The notes under the pieces are model-generated. The model did not search any database. It was not told where the DNA came from and worked only from the letters and a program-made list of their open reading frames with translations. From NCBI GenBank assembly GCA_021307345.1, contig CP089930.1, positions 4,374,521 to 4,438,520 of the forward strand: 64,000 bases of DNA. Direction: 5' to 3'. Below are positions 1 to 9,915 of the stretch, piece after piece. Position numbers and translations under genes: made by a program. The number at the start of each line of letters is the position of its first letter. Within the stretch, counting starts at the first letter, position 1. The stretch comes from Escherichia coli (lineage in GTDB: Bacteria > Pseudomonadota > Gammaproteobacteria > Enterobacterales > Enterobacteriaceae).

Positions 1-998
1 ATGAAAACGGTATGCAAATCCATGCTTATAACGGTGATGAAGTCGTCTACAGCAAAACTTATTATTCCATCGGCGGCGGCTTTATCGTCGATGAAGAACA
101 TTTTGGTCAGGATGCCGCAAACGACGTGAGCGTGCCGTATCCGTTCAAATCCGCCACTGAGCTGCTGGCGTACTGTAATGAAACTGGCTATTCCCTTTCC
201 GGTCTGGCAATGCAAAACGAACTGGCGCTGCACAGCAAAAAAGAGATCGATGAATATTTTGCTCATGTCTGGCAAACCATGCAGGCATGTATCGATCGCG
301 GAATGAATACCGAAGGCGTATTGCCTGGCCCGCTGCGTGTTCCACGCCGTGCGTCTGCCCTGCGCCGGATGCTGGTTTCCAGCGATAAACTGTCTAACGA
401 TCCGATGAATGTCATCGACTGGGTAAATATGTTTGCGCTGGCGGTAAACGAAGAAAACGCCGCCGGTGGTCGCGTGGTAACTGCACCAACCAACGGAGCC
501 TGCGGCATCGTTCCGGCAGTGCTGGCTTACTATGACCACTTTATTGAATCGGTCAGCCCGGACATCTATACCCGTTACTTTATGGCGGCCGGGGCAATTG
601 GCGCATTATATAAAATGAATGCCTCTATTTCCGGTGCTGAAGTGGGTTGTCAGGGCGAAGTGGGTGTTGCCTGTTCAATGGCTGCTGCGGGTCTTGCAGA
701 ACTGTTGGGCGGTAGCCCGGAACAGGTTTGTGTGGCGGCGGAAATTGGCATGGAACACAACCTTGGTCTGACTTGTGACCCGGTTGCAGGTCAGGTTCAG
801 GTGCCGTGCATTGAACGTAACGCCATTGCCTCTGTGAAAGCGATCAATGCTGCACGCATGGCCTTACGCCGCACCAGTGCACCGCGCGTCTCGCTGGATA
901 AGGTCATCGAGACAATGTACGAAACAGGTAAGGACATGAACGCCAAATACCGTGAAACCTCTCGCGGCGGTCTGGCAATTAAAGTCCAGTGTGACTAA
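1..998 (+). CDS. sdaA: L-serine deaminase 1 (partial, 5' end outside window)
   Basis: The reading frame is already open at base 3 (Glu-Asn-Gly-Met), so this is the C-terminal three quarters of the roughly 454-residue SdaA. It converts L-serine to pyruvate and ammonia in the cytoplasm using an oxygen-sensitive [4Fe-4S] cluster. Cluster and active-site cysteine contexts of the family are visible: [21 protein letters not shown] and [14 protein letters not shown]. The C-terminus KVQCD is the family's terminal tail. A hairpin terminator follows directly, so it ends its transcription unit here. Identification is by recognition of nearly the whole sequence. Confidence 0.97.
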   Translation, partial: ENGMQIHAYNGDEVVYSKTYYSIGGGFIVDEEHFGQDAANDVSVPYPFKSATELLAYCNETGYSLSGLAMQNELALHSKKEIDEYFAHVWQTMQACIDRGMNTEGVLPGPLRVPRRASALRRMLVSSDKLSNDPMNVIDWVNMFALAVNEENAAGGRVVTAPTNGACGIVPAVLAYYDHFIESVSPDIYTRYFMAAGAIGALYKMNASISGAEVGCQGEVGVACSMAAAGLAELLGGSPEQVCVAAEIGMEHNLGLTCDPVAGQVQVPCIERNAIASVKAINAARMALRRTSAPRVSLDKVIETMYETGKDMNAKYRETSRGGLAIKVQCD

Positions 999-1007
999 TA
1001 CTTTTCT

Positions 1008-1037
1008 TTCGCCCATCTGCAACGGATGGGCGAATTT
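1008..1037 (+). terminator. sdaA terminator
   Basis: A 10-bp perfect stem (TTCGCCCATC with GATGGGCGAA) with a 7-base loop begins 10 bases after the sdaA stop and runs into a short T-rich stretch. Confidence 0.8.
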
Positions 1038-1127
1038 CTCCCGCTTTCTCGTCTGCTGTAAATTTCCCCACTACACTTCCACTGTTGCGTCAGGCGTTTG
1101 TTGCCATGCGCTTACAGGGCGGCCCGC

Positions 1128-2726
1128 ATGCAAAAAGCACAACGGATCATTAAAACCTATCGCCGTAATCGAATGATTGTTTGTACAATTTGCGCACTTT
1201 TTACGCTTGTAGCGACACTAAGCGTGCGGTTTATTTCACAGCGTAACTTAAATCAACAGCGGGTGATCCTCTTCGCCAATCACGCTGTTGAAGAGCTGGA
1301 TAAAGTCTTGCAGCCCCTTCAGGAAGGACGCGAGCTTTTACTTCCGTTGATTGGCCTTCCCTGCTCAGTCGCTCATTTGCCTCTACGCAAGCAGGCCGCA
1401 AAACTGCAAACCGTGCGTTCTATTGGTCTGGTTCAAAACGGTACGCTCTATTGCTCCAGTATTTTTGGCTATCGAAATGTCCCTGTTTATGATATTCAAG
1501 CCGATTTGCCTGCCCCACGGCCTCTTCTGCGTCTTTCCACCGATCGCGTGTTGATTAAAGGTAGCCCAGTGCTGATCCAGTGGTATCCCTTGTCATCACA
1601 TAGCGGTGATGGCGTTCTGGAGATGATCAACATTGGGTTATTGACGACGATGTTACTGGAGCCGCAGTTGCCGCAAATTAGAAACGCCAGCCTGACGGTG
1701 GCCGATCGCCATTTACTCTATGATGACGGTCTGGTTGATTCTTTACCTCCGCTTAATGGCAATGAACGTTACCAGGTTTCATCGCAAAATTTTCCTTTTA
1801 CCATTAGCGTCAGCGGACCTGGTGCGACGCAACTGGCGTTGCATCATCTTCCCAGCCAGCTCCCGCTGGCTGTACTGTTGAGTTTACTGGTGGGTTATGT
1901 TGCATGGCTTGCAACCGCACACAGAATGAGTTTTTCGCGCGAAATTAATCTTGGCCTTGCGCAACATGAGTTCGAGCTATTCTGTCAACCTTTACTAAAC
2001 GCACGTAGTCAGCAATGTATTGGCGTAGAGATATTGCTGCGCTGGAATAACCCACGTCAGGGTTGGATCTCGCCGGATGTGTTTATCCCTATTGCGGAAG
2101 AACATCACCTGATAGTGCCGCTTACCCGTTATGTGATGATGGAAACCATCCGTCAAATCCACGTTTTTCCAATAAGCAACCAGTTTCACATTGGGATTAA
2201 CGTCGCCCCCAGCCATTTTCGCCGTGGCGTGCTGTTGAAAGATCTTAATCAGTACTGGTTCAGTGCTCACCCGATTCAGCAACTCATCCTTGAAATAACC
2301 GAGCGCGATGCCTTACTGGATGTTGATTATCGGATTGCCCGCGAACTGCATCGTAAAAACGTCAAACTGGCGATTGATGATTTCGGCACCGGCAACAGTT
2401 CGTTTTCCTGGCTGGAAACGTTACGCCCTGACGTCCTGAAAATTGATAAGTCATTCACCGCTGCAATTGGTTCAGACGCGGTTAACTCGACGATAACCGA
2501 TATCATCATTGCGTTGGGGCAAAGACTGAATATTGAACTGGTGGCGGAGGGCGTAGAAACGCAAGAACAGGCAAAATATTTACGCCGTCATGGGGTGCAT
2601 ATTTTACAAGGATATTTGTACGCGCAACCAATGCCGCTGCGTGATTTCCCAAAATGGCTGGCGGGCAGCCAACCGCCGCCCGCCCGGCATAATGGGCATA
2701 TCACGCCCGTTATGCCATTTCGTTAA
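1128..2726 (+). CDS. pdeD: c-di-GMP phosphodiesterase, CSS-motif/EAL
   Basis: This 532-residue inner-membrane protein hydrolyses cyclic di-GMP. A membrane helix near residues 15-35 is followed by a periplasmic CSS-motif domain (residues about 40-240, with the signature LYCSSIFG), a second helix near 245-265, and a C-terminal cytoplasmic EAL domain. EAL-domain signatures are present: EILLRW, INVAPSHF, EITERD, AIDDFGTGNSSF, KIDKSF and VAEGVE. The ATG at 1128 gives the K-12 length; an upstream in-frame ATG at 1098 would add 10 residues that overlap the region just after sdaA and is not favoured. The CSS domain differs from my memory of K-12 YoaD much more than the EAL domain does. Confidence 0.95.
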   Translation: MQKAQRIIKTYRRNRMIVCTICALFTLVATLSVRFISQRNLNQQRVILFANHAVEELDKVLQPLQEGRELLLPLIGLPCSVAHLPLRKQAAKLQTVRSIGLVQNGTLYCSSIFGYRNVPVYDIQADLPAPRPLLRLSTDRVLIKGSPVLIQWYPLSSHSGDGVLEMINIGLLTTMLLEPQLPQIRNASLTVADRHLLYDDGLVDSLPPLNGNERYQVSSQNFPFTISVSGPGATQLALHHLPSQLPLAVLLSLLVGYVAWLATAHRMSFSREINLGLAQHEFELFCQPLLNARSQQCIGVEILLRWNNPRQGWISPDVFIPIAEEHHLIVPLTRYVMMETIRQIHVFPISNQFHIGINVAPSHFRRGVLLKDLNQYWFSAHPIQQLILEITERDALLDVDYRIARELHRKNVKLAIDDFGTGNSSFSWLETLRPDVLKIDKSFTAAIGSDAVNSTITDIIIALGQRLNIELVAEGVETQEQAKYLRRHGVHILQGYLYAQPMPLRDFPKWLAGSQPPPARHNGHITPVMPFR

Positions 2727-2729
2727 TGA

Positions 2730-4286
2730 TTATTCGTCTTCGTCGTGCGCCAGTTGCTCTTTAACAATACGAACCAGGTCAACACGATAATCGTTAGCTT
2801 CAACAATGGTAATATGCAACGGCCCTACGTTAATCACATCGCCCGCACGCGGGATGTGACCATTTGCAGAAATCACCAGACCTGCGACCGTCGCGATATC
2901 ATCGTCATCAGCAAGGTGCTCAACATCAAGCGCCTGCTGTAAGGCGTGGAGGTCTGTACCACCTTTTACCAGCCAGCCGTCGCCGTCGGTAATGATTTCC
3001 GGCGTTTCATCAGCATCCGGGAACTCACCGGCAATGGCTTCCAGCACATCCAGAGGCGTAACCAGACCTTGCACCACACCAAACTCGTTGGTCACGATCA
3101 CAAAACTACCGCGAGCGCGACGCAGCACGCCCAGCAGATTGATCGGATCGAGGGTTTCCGGAACGATAATCGCCGGAGACGCCGAAGCAATCGCCGCTAC
3201 ATCAACGCCCTCTTCCAGTGCCACCAGCAGTTCTTTCGCACGCACGATACCGATGATTTCATCCAGCTCTCCGCGACATACCGGGAACAGGCTATGTGGA
3301 GAAGAAAGCAACTGCTCACGGATTTCATCGACACTAAGGTTAGCGTCAACCCAGCTGATTTCGCCGCGCGGCGTCATAATCCCGCGCAGAGAGCGCGACG
3401 CCAGAGTCAGTACACCGTTAATCATGTATCGCTCTTCTTCGGCAAACGCACCTTCCGGCACCGGGATCGGCATCGGGTTATCCGCATCATGCTGCACATT
3501 CGCCTGACGTTTACCGCCCATCAAACGCAGGATGGCATCAGCAGTACGTGCACGCAGCGGTAAAGTCGACTGGTGACGAATAAAGTTACGGCGCGCAATT
3601 TGGTTAAATACTTCGATAATGATCGAGAAGCCAATCGCGGCATACAGGTAACCTTTCGGAATGTGGAAACCAAAGCCTTCTGCTACCAGACTCAGACCAA
3701 TCATTAACAGGAAGCTCAGACAGAGCACCACTACCGTTGGATGCTGGTTAACGAATCGCGTCAGCGGTTTCGATGCCAGCAACATGACTGCCATCGCAAT
3801 CACCACCGCTGCCATCATCACCGGCAGATGGTTGACCATCCCTACTGCAGTAATCACCGCATCCAGCGAGAAGACGGCATCAAGGATGACAATCTGTGTT
3901 ACGACCACCCAGAAACTGGCATAGCCTTTGCCATGACCAGAATCATGATCGCGGTTTTCCAGCCGTTCATGTAGCTCCGTTGTCGCTTTAAACAGCAAGA
4001 ATATCCCCCCAAGCAACATAATCAGATCGCGGCCGGAGAAGGAAAAATCCATCACGGTAAATAGCGGTTTGGTCAGGGTGACCATCCATGAAATCAGCGA
4101 TAACAGTCCCAGACGCATGATCAGCGCCAGCGACAGCCCCAACAAACGTGCTTTATCACGTTGTTTTGGCGGCAGTTTATCGGCAAGAATGGCGATAAAA
4201 ACCAGGTTATCGATACCCAGCACGATTTCAAGAACGACAAGCGTGAGTAGCCCCGCCCAAATCGAGGGGTCCATTAAGAATTCCAT
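2730..4286 (-). CDS. yoaE: TerC/CBS/CorC-domain inner-membrane protein
   Basis: A 518-residue protein with seven or so hydrophobic helices in the first 240 residues (TerC family, with acidic residues inside helices as in [14 protein letters not shown] and [13 protein letters not shown]), then two CBS domains (about 300-420) and a CorC/HlyC-type C-terminal domain. TerC proteins are linked to metal ion export or metalation of exported proteins; the precise role of YoaE is not established. It is convergent with pdeD with only 3 bases between the stop codons. Its start overlaps the end of the small gene yoaL, which suggests translational coupling. Confidence 0.93.
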   Translation of the reverse strand: MEFLMDPSIWAGLLTLVVLEIVLGIDNLVFIAILADKLPPKQRDKARLLGLSLALIMRLGLLSLISWMVTLTKPLFTVMDFSFSGRDLIMLLGGIFLLFKATTELHERLENRDHDSGHGKGYASFWVVVTQIVILDAVFSLDAVITAVGMVNHLPVMMAAVVIAMAVMLLASKPLTRFVNQHPTVVVLCLSFLLMIGLSLVAEGFGFHIPKGYLYAAIGFSIIIEVFNQIARRNFIRHQSTLPLRARTADAILRLMGGKRQANVQHDADNPMPIPVPEGAFAEEERYMINGVLTLASRSLRGIMTPRGEISWVDANLSVDEIREQLLSSPHSLFPVCRGELDEIIGIVRAKELLVALEEGVDVAAIASASPAIIVPETLDPINLLGVLRRARGSFVIVTNEFGVVQGLVTPLDVLEAIAGEFPDADETPEIITDGDGWLVKGGTDLHALQQALDVEHLADDDDIATVAGLVISANGHIPRAGDVINVGPLHITIVEANDYRVDLVRIVKEQLAHDEDE

Positions 4287-4483
4287 GACAAGCTCCTGCT
4301 TAAGGAATAGCTATTCGGCGCCAGAAATAATGCAGCCGTAACGACAAAATGCAAACAAAAGGTGCGGCAAAAAATGCCAGAAAGGCAGGCGCTGAAAGGC
4401 CTGATGCTGAAATGACGTCGGTGACGATCCATACTGCGGGCTGCTGCCCCATACTCCTTGATTGTTAAACGGGAGTTAAACAT
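4274..4483 (-). CDS. yoaL: small protein YoaL, overlapping the yoaE start
   Basis: A 69-residue frame starts at an ATG ([12 protein letters not shown]) and ends 13 bases inside yoaE, in a different frame. It contains a central hydrophobic run ([18 protein letters not shown]). An overlapping upstream small frame of this kind is described for E. coli yoaE under the name yoaL; I rely on memory for that. The frame also extends upstream to an ATG at 4528 without a stop, so the start is not certain. A regulatory uORF role for yoaE is likely, a free-standing protein function less so. Confidence 0.65.
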   Translation of the reverse strand: MFNSRLTIKEYGAAARSMDRHRRHFSIRPFSACLSGIFCRTFCLHFVVTAALFLAPNSYSLSRSLSWNS

Positions 4484-4582
4484 ATCAGAGAGAACTCTGA
4501 TTTGGCAAAGATTTACCTTCCTTTGCAAACGAATGTAACGAGGGTATTTTACCTTTCGGAATTTTGCTAATCCAAAGTTAAA

Positions 4583-4640
4583 TTACGGATCCTCATCACA
4601 TAAAATATTTTTTTCGCTATCTAAAATAAATCGCGAAACG
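4583..4640 (+). promoter_or_regulatory. manX control region with Mlc-type operator
   Basis: Upstream of manX lies an interrupted inverted pair TTTTCGC ... GCGAAAC (4613-4638), which fits the Mlc operator (TTTCGC/GCGAAA half-sites). Just upstream, ATCCTCATCACA (4590-4601) contains a good right half of a CRP site with a poor left half. Mlc and CRP control of manXYZ is known in E. coli; the exact bases bound are inferred. Confidence 0.6.
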
Positions 4641-4749
4641 CAGGGGGTTTTTGGTTGTAACCCTTATCTGAATCGATTCGATTGTGGACGACGATTCAAA
4701 AAATACATCTGGCACGTTGAGGTGTTAACAATAATAAAGGAGGTAGCAA

Positions 4750-5721
4750 GTGACCATTGCTATTGTTATAGGCACACATGGTTGGGCTGCAGAGCAGTTG
4801 CTTAAAACGGCAGAGATGCTGTTAGGCGAGCAGGAAAACGTCGGCTGGATCGATTTCGTTCCAGGTGAAAATGCCGAAACGCTGATTGAAAAGTACAACG
4901 CTCAGTTGGCAAAACTCGACACCACTAAAGGCGTGCTGTTTCTCGTTGATACATGGGGCGGCAGCCCGTTCAATGCTGCCAGCCGTATTGTCGTCGACAA
5001 AGAGCATTATGAAGTGATCGCAGGCGTTAACATTCCAATGCTGGTGGAAACGTTAATGGCTCGTGATGATGACCCTGGCTTTGATGAACTGGTGGCGCTG
5101 GCAGTAGAAACAGGCCGTGAAGGCGTGAAAGCACTGAAAGCCAAACCGGTTGAAAAAGCAGCGCCAGCACCCGCCGCCGCCGCACCAAAAGCGGCTCCAA
5201 CTCCGGCAAAACCAATGGGACCAAATGACTACATGGTTATTGGCCTTGCGCGTATCGACGATCGTCTGATTCACGGTCAGGTCGCTACCCGCTGGACCAA
5301 AGAAACCAATGTCTCCCGTATTATCGTTGTTAGTGATGAAGTGGCTGCGGATACCGTTCGTAAGACACTGCTCACCCAGGTTGCACCTCCGGGCGTAACA
5401 GCACACGTGGTTGATGTTGCCAAGATGATCCGTGTCTACAACAACCCGAAATATGCTGGCGAACGTGTAATGCTGTTATTCACCAACCCGACAGATGTTG
5501 AGCGCCTCGTTGAAGGCGGCGTGAAAATTACCTCTGTTAACGTTGGCGGTATGGCATTCCGTCAGGGTAAAACCCAGGTGAATAACGCGGTTTCGGTTGA
5601 TGAAAAAGATATCGAAGCGTTCAAAAAACTGAATGCGCGTGGTATCGAACTGGAAGTCCGTAAGGTTTCCACCGATCCGAAACTGAAAATGATGGATCTG
5701 ATCAGCAAAATCGATAAGTAA
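4750..5721 (+). CDS. manX: mannose PTS EIIAB component
   Basis: A 323-residue cytoplasmic protein that passes phosphate from HPr to mannose, glucose and related sugars. The EIIA domain (1-135) carries the phosphoryl-accepting histidine in VIGTHGWAAE (His10). An Ala-Pro-rich linker (about 137-160) leads to EIIB with its histidine in DDRLIHGQVATRW (about 175). The start is GTG at 4750, fixed by a very strong ribosome binding site (AAAGGAGGT) a few bases upstream. First gene of manXYZ; Mlc and CRP control expected from the upstream sites. Confidence 0.98.
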   Translation: MTIAIVIGTHGWAAEQLLKTAEMLLGEQENVGWIDFVPGENAETLIEKYNAQLAKLDTTKGVLFLVDTWGGSPFNAASRIVVDKEHYEVIAGVNIPMLVETLMARDDDPGFDELVALAVETGREGVKALKAKPVEKAAPAPAAAAPKAAPTPAKPMGPNDYMVIGLARIDDRLIHGQVATRWTKETNVSRIIVVSDEVAADTVRKTLLTQVAPPGVTAHVVDVAKMIRVYNNPKYAGERVMLLFTNPTDVERLVEGGVKITSVNVGGMAFRQGKTQVNNAVSVDEKDIEAFKKLNARGIELEVRKVSTDPKLKMMDLISKIDK

Positions 5722-5783
5722 CGTATTGTGTTGATTATCACTCAGTTTTCACACTTAAGTCTTACGTAAACAGGAGAAGTACA

Positions 5784-6584
5784 ATGGAGATTACCACTCT
5801 TCAAATTGTGCTGGTATTTATCGTAGCCTGTATCGCAGGTATGGGATCAATCCTCGATGAATTTCAGTTTCACCGTCCGCTAATCGCCTGTACCCTGGTG
5901 GGTATCGTTCTTGGCGATATGAAAACCGGTATTATTATCGGTGGGACTCTGGAAATGATCGCACTTGGCTGGATGAACATCGGTGCCGCAGTTGCGCCTG
6001 ATGCCGCTCTGGCTTCCATCATTTCTACCATTCTGGTTATCGCTGGTCATCAGAGCATCGGTGCCGGTATCGCGCTGGCAATCCCGCTGGCCGCTGCGGG
6101 TCAGGTGCTGACCATCATCGTTCGTACCATCACCGTTGCTTTCCAGCACGCTGCGGATAAGGCGGCTGATAATGGCAACCTGACGGCAATTTCCTGGATC
6201 CACGTTTCTTCTCTGTTCCTGCAAGCGATGCGTGTGGCTATCCCGGCCGTGATTGTTGCGCTGTCTGTAGGCACCAGTGAAGTTCAGAACATGCTGAACG
6301 CCATTCCGGAAGTGGTGACTAATGGTCTGAATATCGCCGGTGGCATGATCGTGGTGGTTGGTTATGCGATGGTTATCAACATGATGCGTGCTGGATACCT
6401 GATGCCGTTCTTCTACCTCGGCTTCGTAACCGCAGCATTCACCAACTTTAACCTGGTTGCTCTGGGTGTGATTGGTACTGTTATGGCAGTGCTCTACATC
6501 CAACTTAGCCCGAAATATAACCGCGTAGCCGGTGCGCCTGTTCAGGCTGCTGGTAACAACGATCTCGATAACGAACTGGACTAA
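5784..6584 (+). CDS. manY: mannose PTS EIIC permease subunit
   Basis: A 266-residue polytopic inner-membrane protein of the PTS sorbose/mannose EIIC family, forming the sugar channel with ManZ. It begins MEITTLQIVLVF and has about eight to ten hydrophobic segments with the conserved GSILDEFQFHRPLIA and GGTLEMIALGWMN stretches. A good Shine-Dalgarno (AGGAG) precedes the ATG. It lies 62 bases after manX and 12 bases before manZ, so all three are one operon. The ManYZ pair is also known as the receptor for some class II bacteriocins and as an entry aid for lambda DNA. Confidence 0.98.
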   Translation: MEITTLQIVLVFIVACIAGMGSILDEFQFHRPLIACTLVGIVLGDMKTGIIIGGTLEMIALGWMNIGAAVAPDAALASIISTILVIAGHQSIGAGIALAIPLAAAGQVLTIIVRTITVAFQHAADKAADNGNLTAISWIHVSSLFLQAMRVAIPAVIVALSVGTSEVQNMLNAIPEVVTNGLNIAGGMIVVVGYAMVINMMRAGYLMPFFYLGFVTAAFTNFNLVALGVIGTVMAVLYIQLSPKYNRVAGAPVQAAGNNDLDNELD

Positions 6585-6596
6585 CAGGTGAGCGAA

Positions 6597-7448
6597 ATGG
6601 TTGATACAACTCAAACTACCACCGAGAAAAAACTCACTCCGAGTGATATTCGTGGCGTCTTCCTGCGTTCTAACCTCTTCCAGGGTTCATGGAACTTCGA
6701 ACGTATGCAGGCACTGGGTTTCTGCTTCTCTATGGTTCCGGCGATTCGTCGCCTCTATCCTGAGAACAACGATGCCCGTAAACAGGCGATTAAACGTCAC
6801 CTCGAATTCTTTAACACCCAACCGTTTGTGGCGGCGCCAATCCTCGGCGTAACCCTGGCGCTGGAAGAACAGCGCGCTAACGGCGCAGAGATCGACGACG
6901 GTGCTATCAACGGTATCAAAGTAGGTCTGATGGGGCCGCTGGCAGGCGTGGGCGACCCGATCTTCTGGGGTACGGTACGTCCGGTATTCGCGGCGCTGGG
7001 TGCCGGGATCGCAATGAGCGGCAGCCTGTTAGGTCCGCTGCTGTTCTTTATTCTGTTTAACCTGGTACGCCTGGCAACCCGTTACTACGGCGTAGCGTAT
7101 GGTTACTCCAAAGGTATCGATATCGTTAAAGATATGGGTGGCGGCTTCCTGCAAAAACTGACGGAAGGGGCGTCTATTCTCGGCCTGTTTGTCATGGGGG
7201 CATTGGTTAACAAGTGGACACATGTCAACATCCCGCTGGTAGTCTCTCGCATCACCGACCAGACGGGTAAAGAGCACGTTACCACTGTCCAGACCATTCT
7301 TGACCAGTTAATGCCAGGCCTGGTGCCGCTGTTGCTGACTTTCGCCTGTATGTGGCTGCTGCGCAAAAAAGTTAACCCTCTGTGGATCATCGTTGGCTTC
7401 TTCGTCATCGGTATCGCTGGTTACGCTTGCGGCCTGCTGGGACTGTAA
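6597..7448 (+). CDS. manZ: mannose PTS EIID subunit
   Basis: A 283-residue EIID protein that completes the membrane complex with ManY. The amphipathic N-terminus (SDIRGVFLRSNLFQGSWN) and the conserved GLMGPLAGVGDPIFW motif are family signatures; the last 100 residues hold three or so membrane helices. The ATG at 6597 sits just after AGGTGAG and gives the K-12 length; a GTG three codons upstream (6588) is an alternative. A strong terminator follows. Confidence 0.97.
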   Translation: MVDTTQTTTEKKLTPSDIRGVFLRSNLFQGSWNFERMQALGFCFSMVPAIRRLYPENNDARKQAIKRHLEFFNTQPFVAAPILGVTLALEEQRANGAEIDDGAINGIKVGLMGPLAGVGDPIFWGTVRPVFAALGAGIAMSGSLLGPLLFFILFNLVRLATRYYGVAYGYSKGIDIVKDMGGGFLQKLTEGASILGLFVMGALVNKWTHVNIPLVVSRITDQTGKEHVTTVQTILDQLMPGLVPLLLTFACMWLLRKKVNPLWIIVGFFVIGIAGYACGLLGL

Positions 7449-7464
7449 TACTGTTGTACACTAC

Positions 7465-7489
7465 CGGGGCCTATTGGCCCCGTTTTTTT
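7465..7489 (+). terminator. manXYZ terminator
   Basis: Perfect 7-bp G+C stem (CGGGGCC / GGCCCCG) with a TATT loop followed by seven T residues. Confidence 0.92.
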
Positions 7490-7502
7490 ATCTGGAGGAT
7501 TA

Positions 7503-7961
7503 ATGACAATCACGGATCTGGTACTGATTCTGTTCATCGCCGCACTCCTGGCCTTTGCGATATACGATCAGTTCATCATGCCCCGACGCAACGGCCCCAC
7601 CCTGCTGGCAATTCCTTTGCTCCGGCGCGGTCGCATCGATAGCGTTATCTTCGTCGGGCTGATTGTCATTCTTATTTATAACAATGTGACCAACCATGGC
7701 GCACAAATAACCACCTGGTTATTAAGTGCACTGGCGCTAATGGGCTTTTATATTTTCTGGATCCGGGTTCCGAAAATCATTTTTAAACAGCAAGGTTTTT
7801 TCTTCGCCAATGTCTGGATTGAATATCGCCGAATTAAAGCGATGAACTTATCGGAAGATGGCGTACTGGTGATGCAATTAGAACAGCGCCGTTTATTAAT
7901 CCGCGTTCGAAATATCGACGATCTGGAAAAAATTTATAAACTTCTCGTGTCAACTCAATAA
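7503..7961 (+). CDS. yobD: DUF986 inner-membrane protein
   Basis: A 152-residue protein with three hydrophobic segments in the first 90 residues (near 5-25, 45-63, 66-86) and a charged, probably cytoplasmic, C-terminal part. It matches E. coli YobD, whose function is unknown. It lies just behind the manXYZ terminator with its own ribosome binding site (CTGGAGG). Confidence 0.93.
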   Translation: MTITDLVLILFIAALLAFAIYDQFIMPRRNGPTLLAIPLLRRGRIDSVIFVGLIVILIYNNVTNHGAQITTWLLSALALMGFYIFWIRVPKIIFKQQGFFFANVWIEYRRIKAMNLSEDGVLVMQLEQRRLLIRVRNIDDLEKIYKLLVSTQ

Positions 7962-8007
7962 GTTATAGATTTAGCCGAAGCTATGTTTAGTGTATTTTTA
8001 ATAACCA

Positions 8008-8027
8008 GACATAGCTTAGGCTATATT
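8008..8027. promoter_or_regulatory. possible MntR operator / hairpin upstream of mntP
   Basis: GACATAGCTTAGGCTATATT is an imperfect inverted repeat resembling the MntR box (half-site ACATAGC). The left half also pairs with AAGCTATGTT at 7978-7987, forming a long hairpin after yobD. mntP is known to be MntR-activated in E. coli, but which of these repeats is used is inference. Confidence 0.5.
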
Positions 8028-8157
8028 ATTCCTTCTCTTATTTGTTATTTATTTTAACGTTTTATTGATATATAAATCTAAATGAAAATCGTTATCAATA
8101 ATACAATGCAATAATATATCCCAACAGTTGTTTTATATTCTCAAAATATGTTAAGGT

Positions 8158-8375
8158 TGCGCCCTCATTTGGGGAGTAGCCGATTTCCAGATTCCGGAAA
8201 TGTACGTGTCAACATACTCGTTGCAAAACGTGGCACGTACGGACTGAACACCTTCAGTCAGGCGAGACCATATGCACATCAATCGCTATGCCTGCATGGG
8301 CGCTTCTTGTCGTTCATGTGTGCATGTTTGCTGGGGGCGGTGATGTGTTTTATGGATACCCCGGTCAGGACGTTG
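8158..8375 (+). ncRNA. yybP-ykoY manganese riboswitch (mntP leader)
   Basis: The leader carries the two hallmark blocks of the yybP-ykoY class, TTTGGGGAGTAGCCGATT near 8168 and GGCGAGACCATATGC near 8261, separated by pairing arms (ACGTGTCAACATAC and GTGGCACGTAC; CTTCAGTCAGGC). It ends just before the mntP start. Manganese binding favours translation of the exporter gene in E. coli. Boundaries are approximate. Confidence 0.9.
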
Positions 8376-8377
8376 TC

Positions 8378-8944
8378 ATGAATATCACTGCTACTGTTCT
8401 TCTTGCTTTTGGTATGTCGATGGATGCCTTTGCTGCATCAATCGGTAAAGGTGCCACCCTCCATAAACCGAAATTTTCTGAAGCCCTGCGCACTGGCCTT
8501 ATTTTTGGTGCCGTTGAAACGCTGACGCCGCTGATTGGCTGGGGTATGGGCATGTTAGCCAGCCGTTTTGTTCTCGAGTGGAACCACTGGATTGCGTTTG
8601 TACTGCTGATATTTCTCGGCGGGCGAATGATTATTGAGGGTTTTCGTGGTGGAGACGATGAGGATGAAGAACCGCGTCGTCGTCACGGTTTCTGGTTGCT
8701 GGTAACTACCGCAATTGCCACCAGTCTGGATGCCATGGCGGTTGGTGTTGGTCTGGCCTTCCTGCAAGTTAATATTATTGCTACTGCACTGGCGATTGGC
8801 TGCGCCACCTTGATCATGTCAACATTAGGTATGATGGTGGGTCGCTTTATCGGTTCAATTATTGGCAAAAAAGCAGAAATTCTTGGCGGGCTGGTGCTTA
8901 TTGGCATTGGCGTCCAGATCCTCTGGACGCACTACCACGGCTAA
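8378..8944 (+). CDS. mntP: manganese efflux pump
   Basis: A 188-residue six-helix inner-membrane exporter of Mn2+. The two-fold repeat is visible: [18 protein letters not shown] in the first half and [19 protein letters not shown] in the second, each with a membrane-embedded aspartate. An acidic/basic cytoplasmic loop ([11 protein letters not shown]) separates the halves. The ATG at 8378 follows the riboswitch and gives the known length. The stop overlaps the end of convergent rlmA by 4 bases. Confidence 0.96.
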   Translation: MNITATVLLAFGMSMDAFAASIGKGATLHKPKFSEALRTGLIFGAVETLTPLIGWGMGMLASRFVLEWNHWIAFVLLIFLGGRMIIEGFRGGDDEDEEPRRRHGFWLLVTTAIATSLDAMAVGVGLAFLQVNIIATALAIGCATLIMSTLGMMVGRFIGSIIGKKAEILGGLVLIGIGVQILWTHYHG

Positions 8945-9750
8945 TTTGTTCGTTGCCAGACGTGAATATTAAAGTCCGTCTGGCAATCAAATTCTTCTTT
9001 TGCCGCCAGCGTTTGCCAGACTTCTGGCTTGGCGCGCCAGGCAAACGGTGTCATCTGTAACAACGCAACGGCCTCATCTCCGCGCAGGCGCATCGGATAA
9101 CACAATTCATCGCTCTGCTGTAATGTAAAACCTTCCAGTTGTTCCGTATGGAGCGCATGTAGATGTACTTCGTCGTAAATCAGCCCCTTCAGCTCCATTA
9201 AATGTCGTGGTCCCGGGGTAGCGGTAATGACCCATCCTCCCGGTTTGACCACGCGCGCTAATTCTTCTGCTTTGCACGGCGCGTAGATACGGACAACGGC
9301 ATCCATACTGGTATCAGAAAACGGCAGACGGTGGCTGGAAGCGACACAAAAGGTAACCTGATGATAGCGTTTCGCCGCAGCTTTAATCGCAACCTTAGAG
9401 ACATCCAGACCAAAAGTAGTCACACCCGGCAATGCCTCGGCAAAAGCATGAGTGTAGTACCCTTCCCCACAGCCAATATCCAGTATTGCCGTTGCGTGCT
9501 CATCAAGACAATCACACAACTGAGCAACTATCGCATCACGAAGCGGCTGGTAATGACCGGCATCTAAAAATGTACGCCGCGCTTGCATCATTTCCGCACT
9601 ATCACCCGGATCGCGGGATCGTTTATGCTGAACGGGCAGCAAATTAACATATCCCTCTTTCGCCATATCAAATTGATGCCGTTTGGGACAGATATAGCTG
9701 TTTTTTTCAAGCGATAGCGGCTGATGACAAAGTGGACAGGAAAACGACAT
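8941..9750 (-). CDS. rlmA: 23S rRNA (guanine-745-N1)-methyltransferase
   Basis: A 269-residue SAM-dependent methyltransferase that modifies G745 of 23S rRNA. The N-terminus holds a zinc-binding set (CPLCHQPL ... YICPKRHQF) followed by the Rossmann fold with SAM motif [14 protein letters not shown]. Length and sequence fit E. coli RlmA. It is convergent with mntP. Confidence 0.96.
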   Translation of the reverse strand: MSFSCPLCHQPLSLEKNSYICPKRHQFDMAKEGYVNLLPVQHKRSRDPGDSAEMMQARRTFLDAGHYQPLRDAIVAQLCDCLDEHATAILDIGCGEGYYTHAFAEALPGVTTFGLDVSKVAIKAAAKRYHQVTFCVASSHRLPFSDTSMDAVVRIYAPCKAEELARVVKPGGWVITATPGPRHLMELKGLIYDEVHLHALHTEQLEGFTLQQSDELCYPMRLRGDEAVALLQMTPFAWRAKPEVWQTLAAKEEFDCQTDFNIHVWQRTN

Positions 9751-9841
9751 GACAACTCCGGCAGGATACTAAAGGCCGCAAGTGTAACGCGAATTGCGCG
9801 ACGGGCAAATATCCGCAGGCAAGAGCGCGAATAAAACAAAG

Positions 9842-9869
9842 TAAAAAGCCTCGCATTTGGACGAGGCTT
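9842..9869 (-). terminator. cspC terminator
   Basis: Stem AAGCCTCG / CGAGGCTT; read on the minus strand it is followed by a run of five T residues, 46 bases after the cspC stop. Confidence 0.8.
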
Positions 9870-9915
9870 GATAGCGAGATTGAAGCGCGTTTACACTTCA
9901 GATCAGTGGTTTCGA

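Noticed and set aside
2946-3563. A 205-codon plus-strand frame opposite yoaE
   Set aside because: Shadow of yoaE; composition and lack of start signals do not support a gene.
5880-6614. A 244-codon open frame on the minus strand opposite manY
   Set aside because: It mirrors the well-conserved manY coding frame, is rich in His/Asn as expected for an antisense shadow, and has no ribosome binding site.
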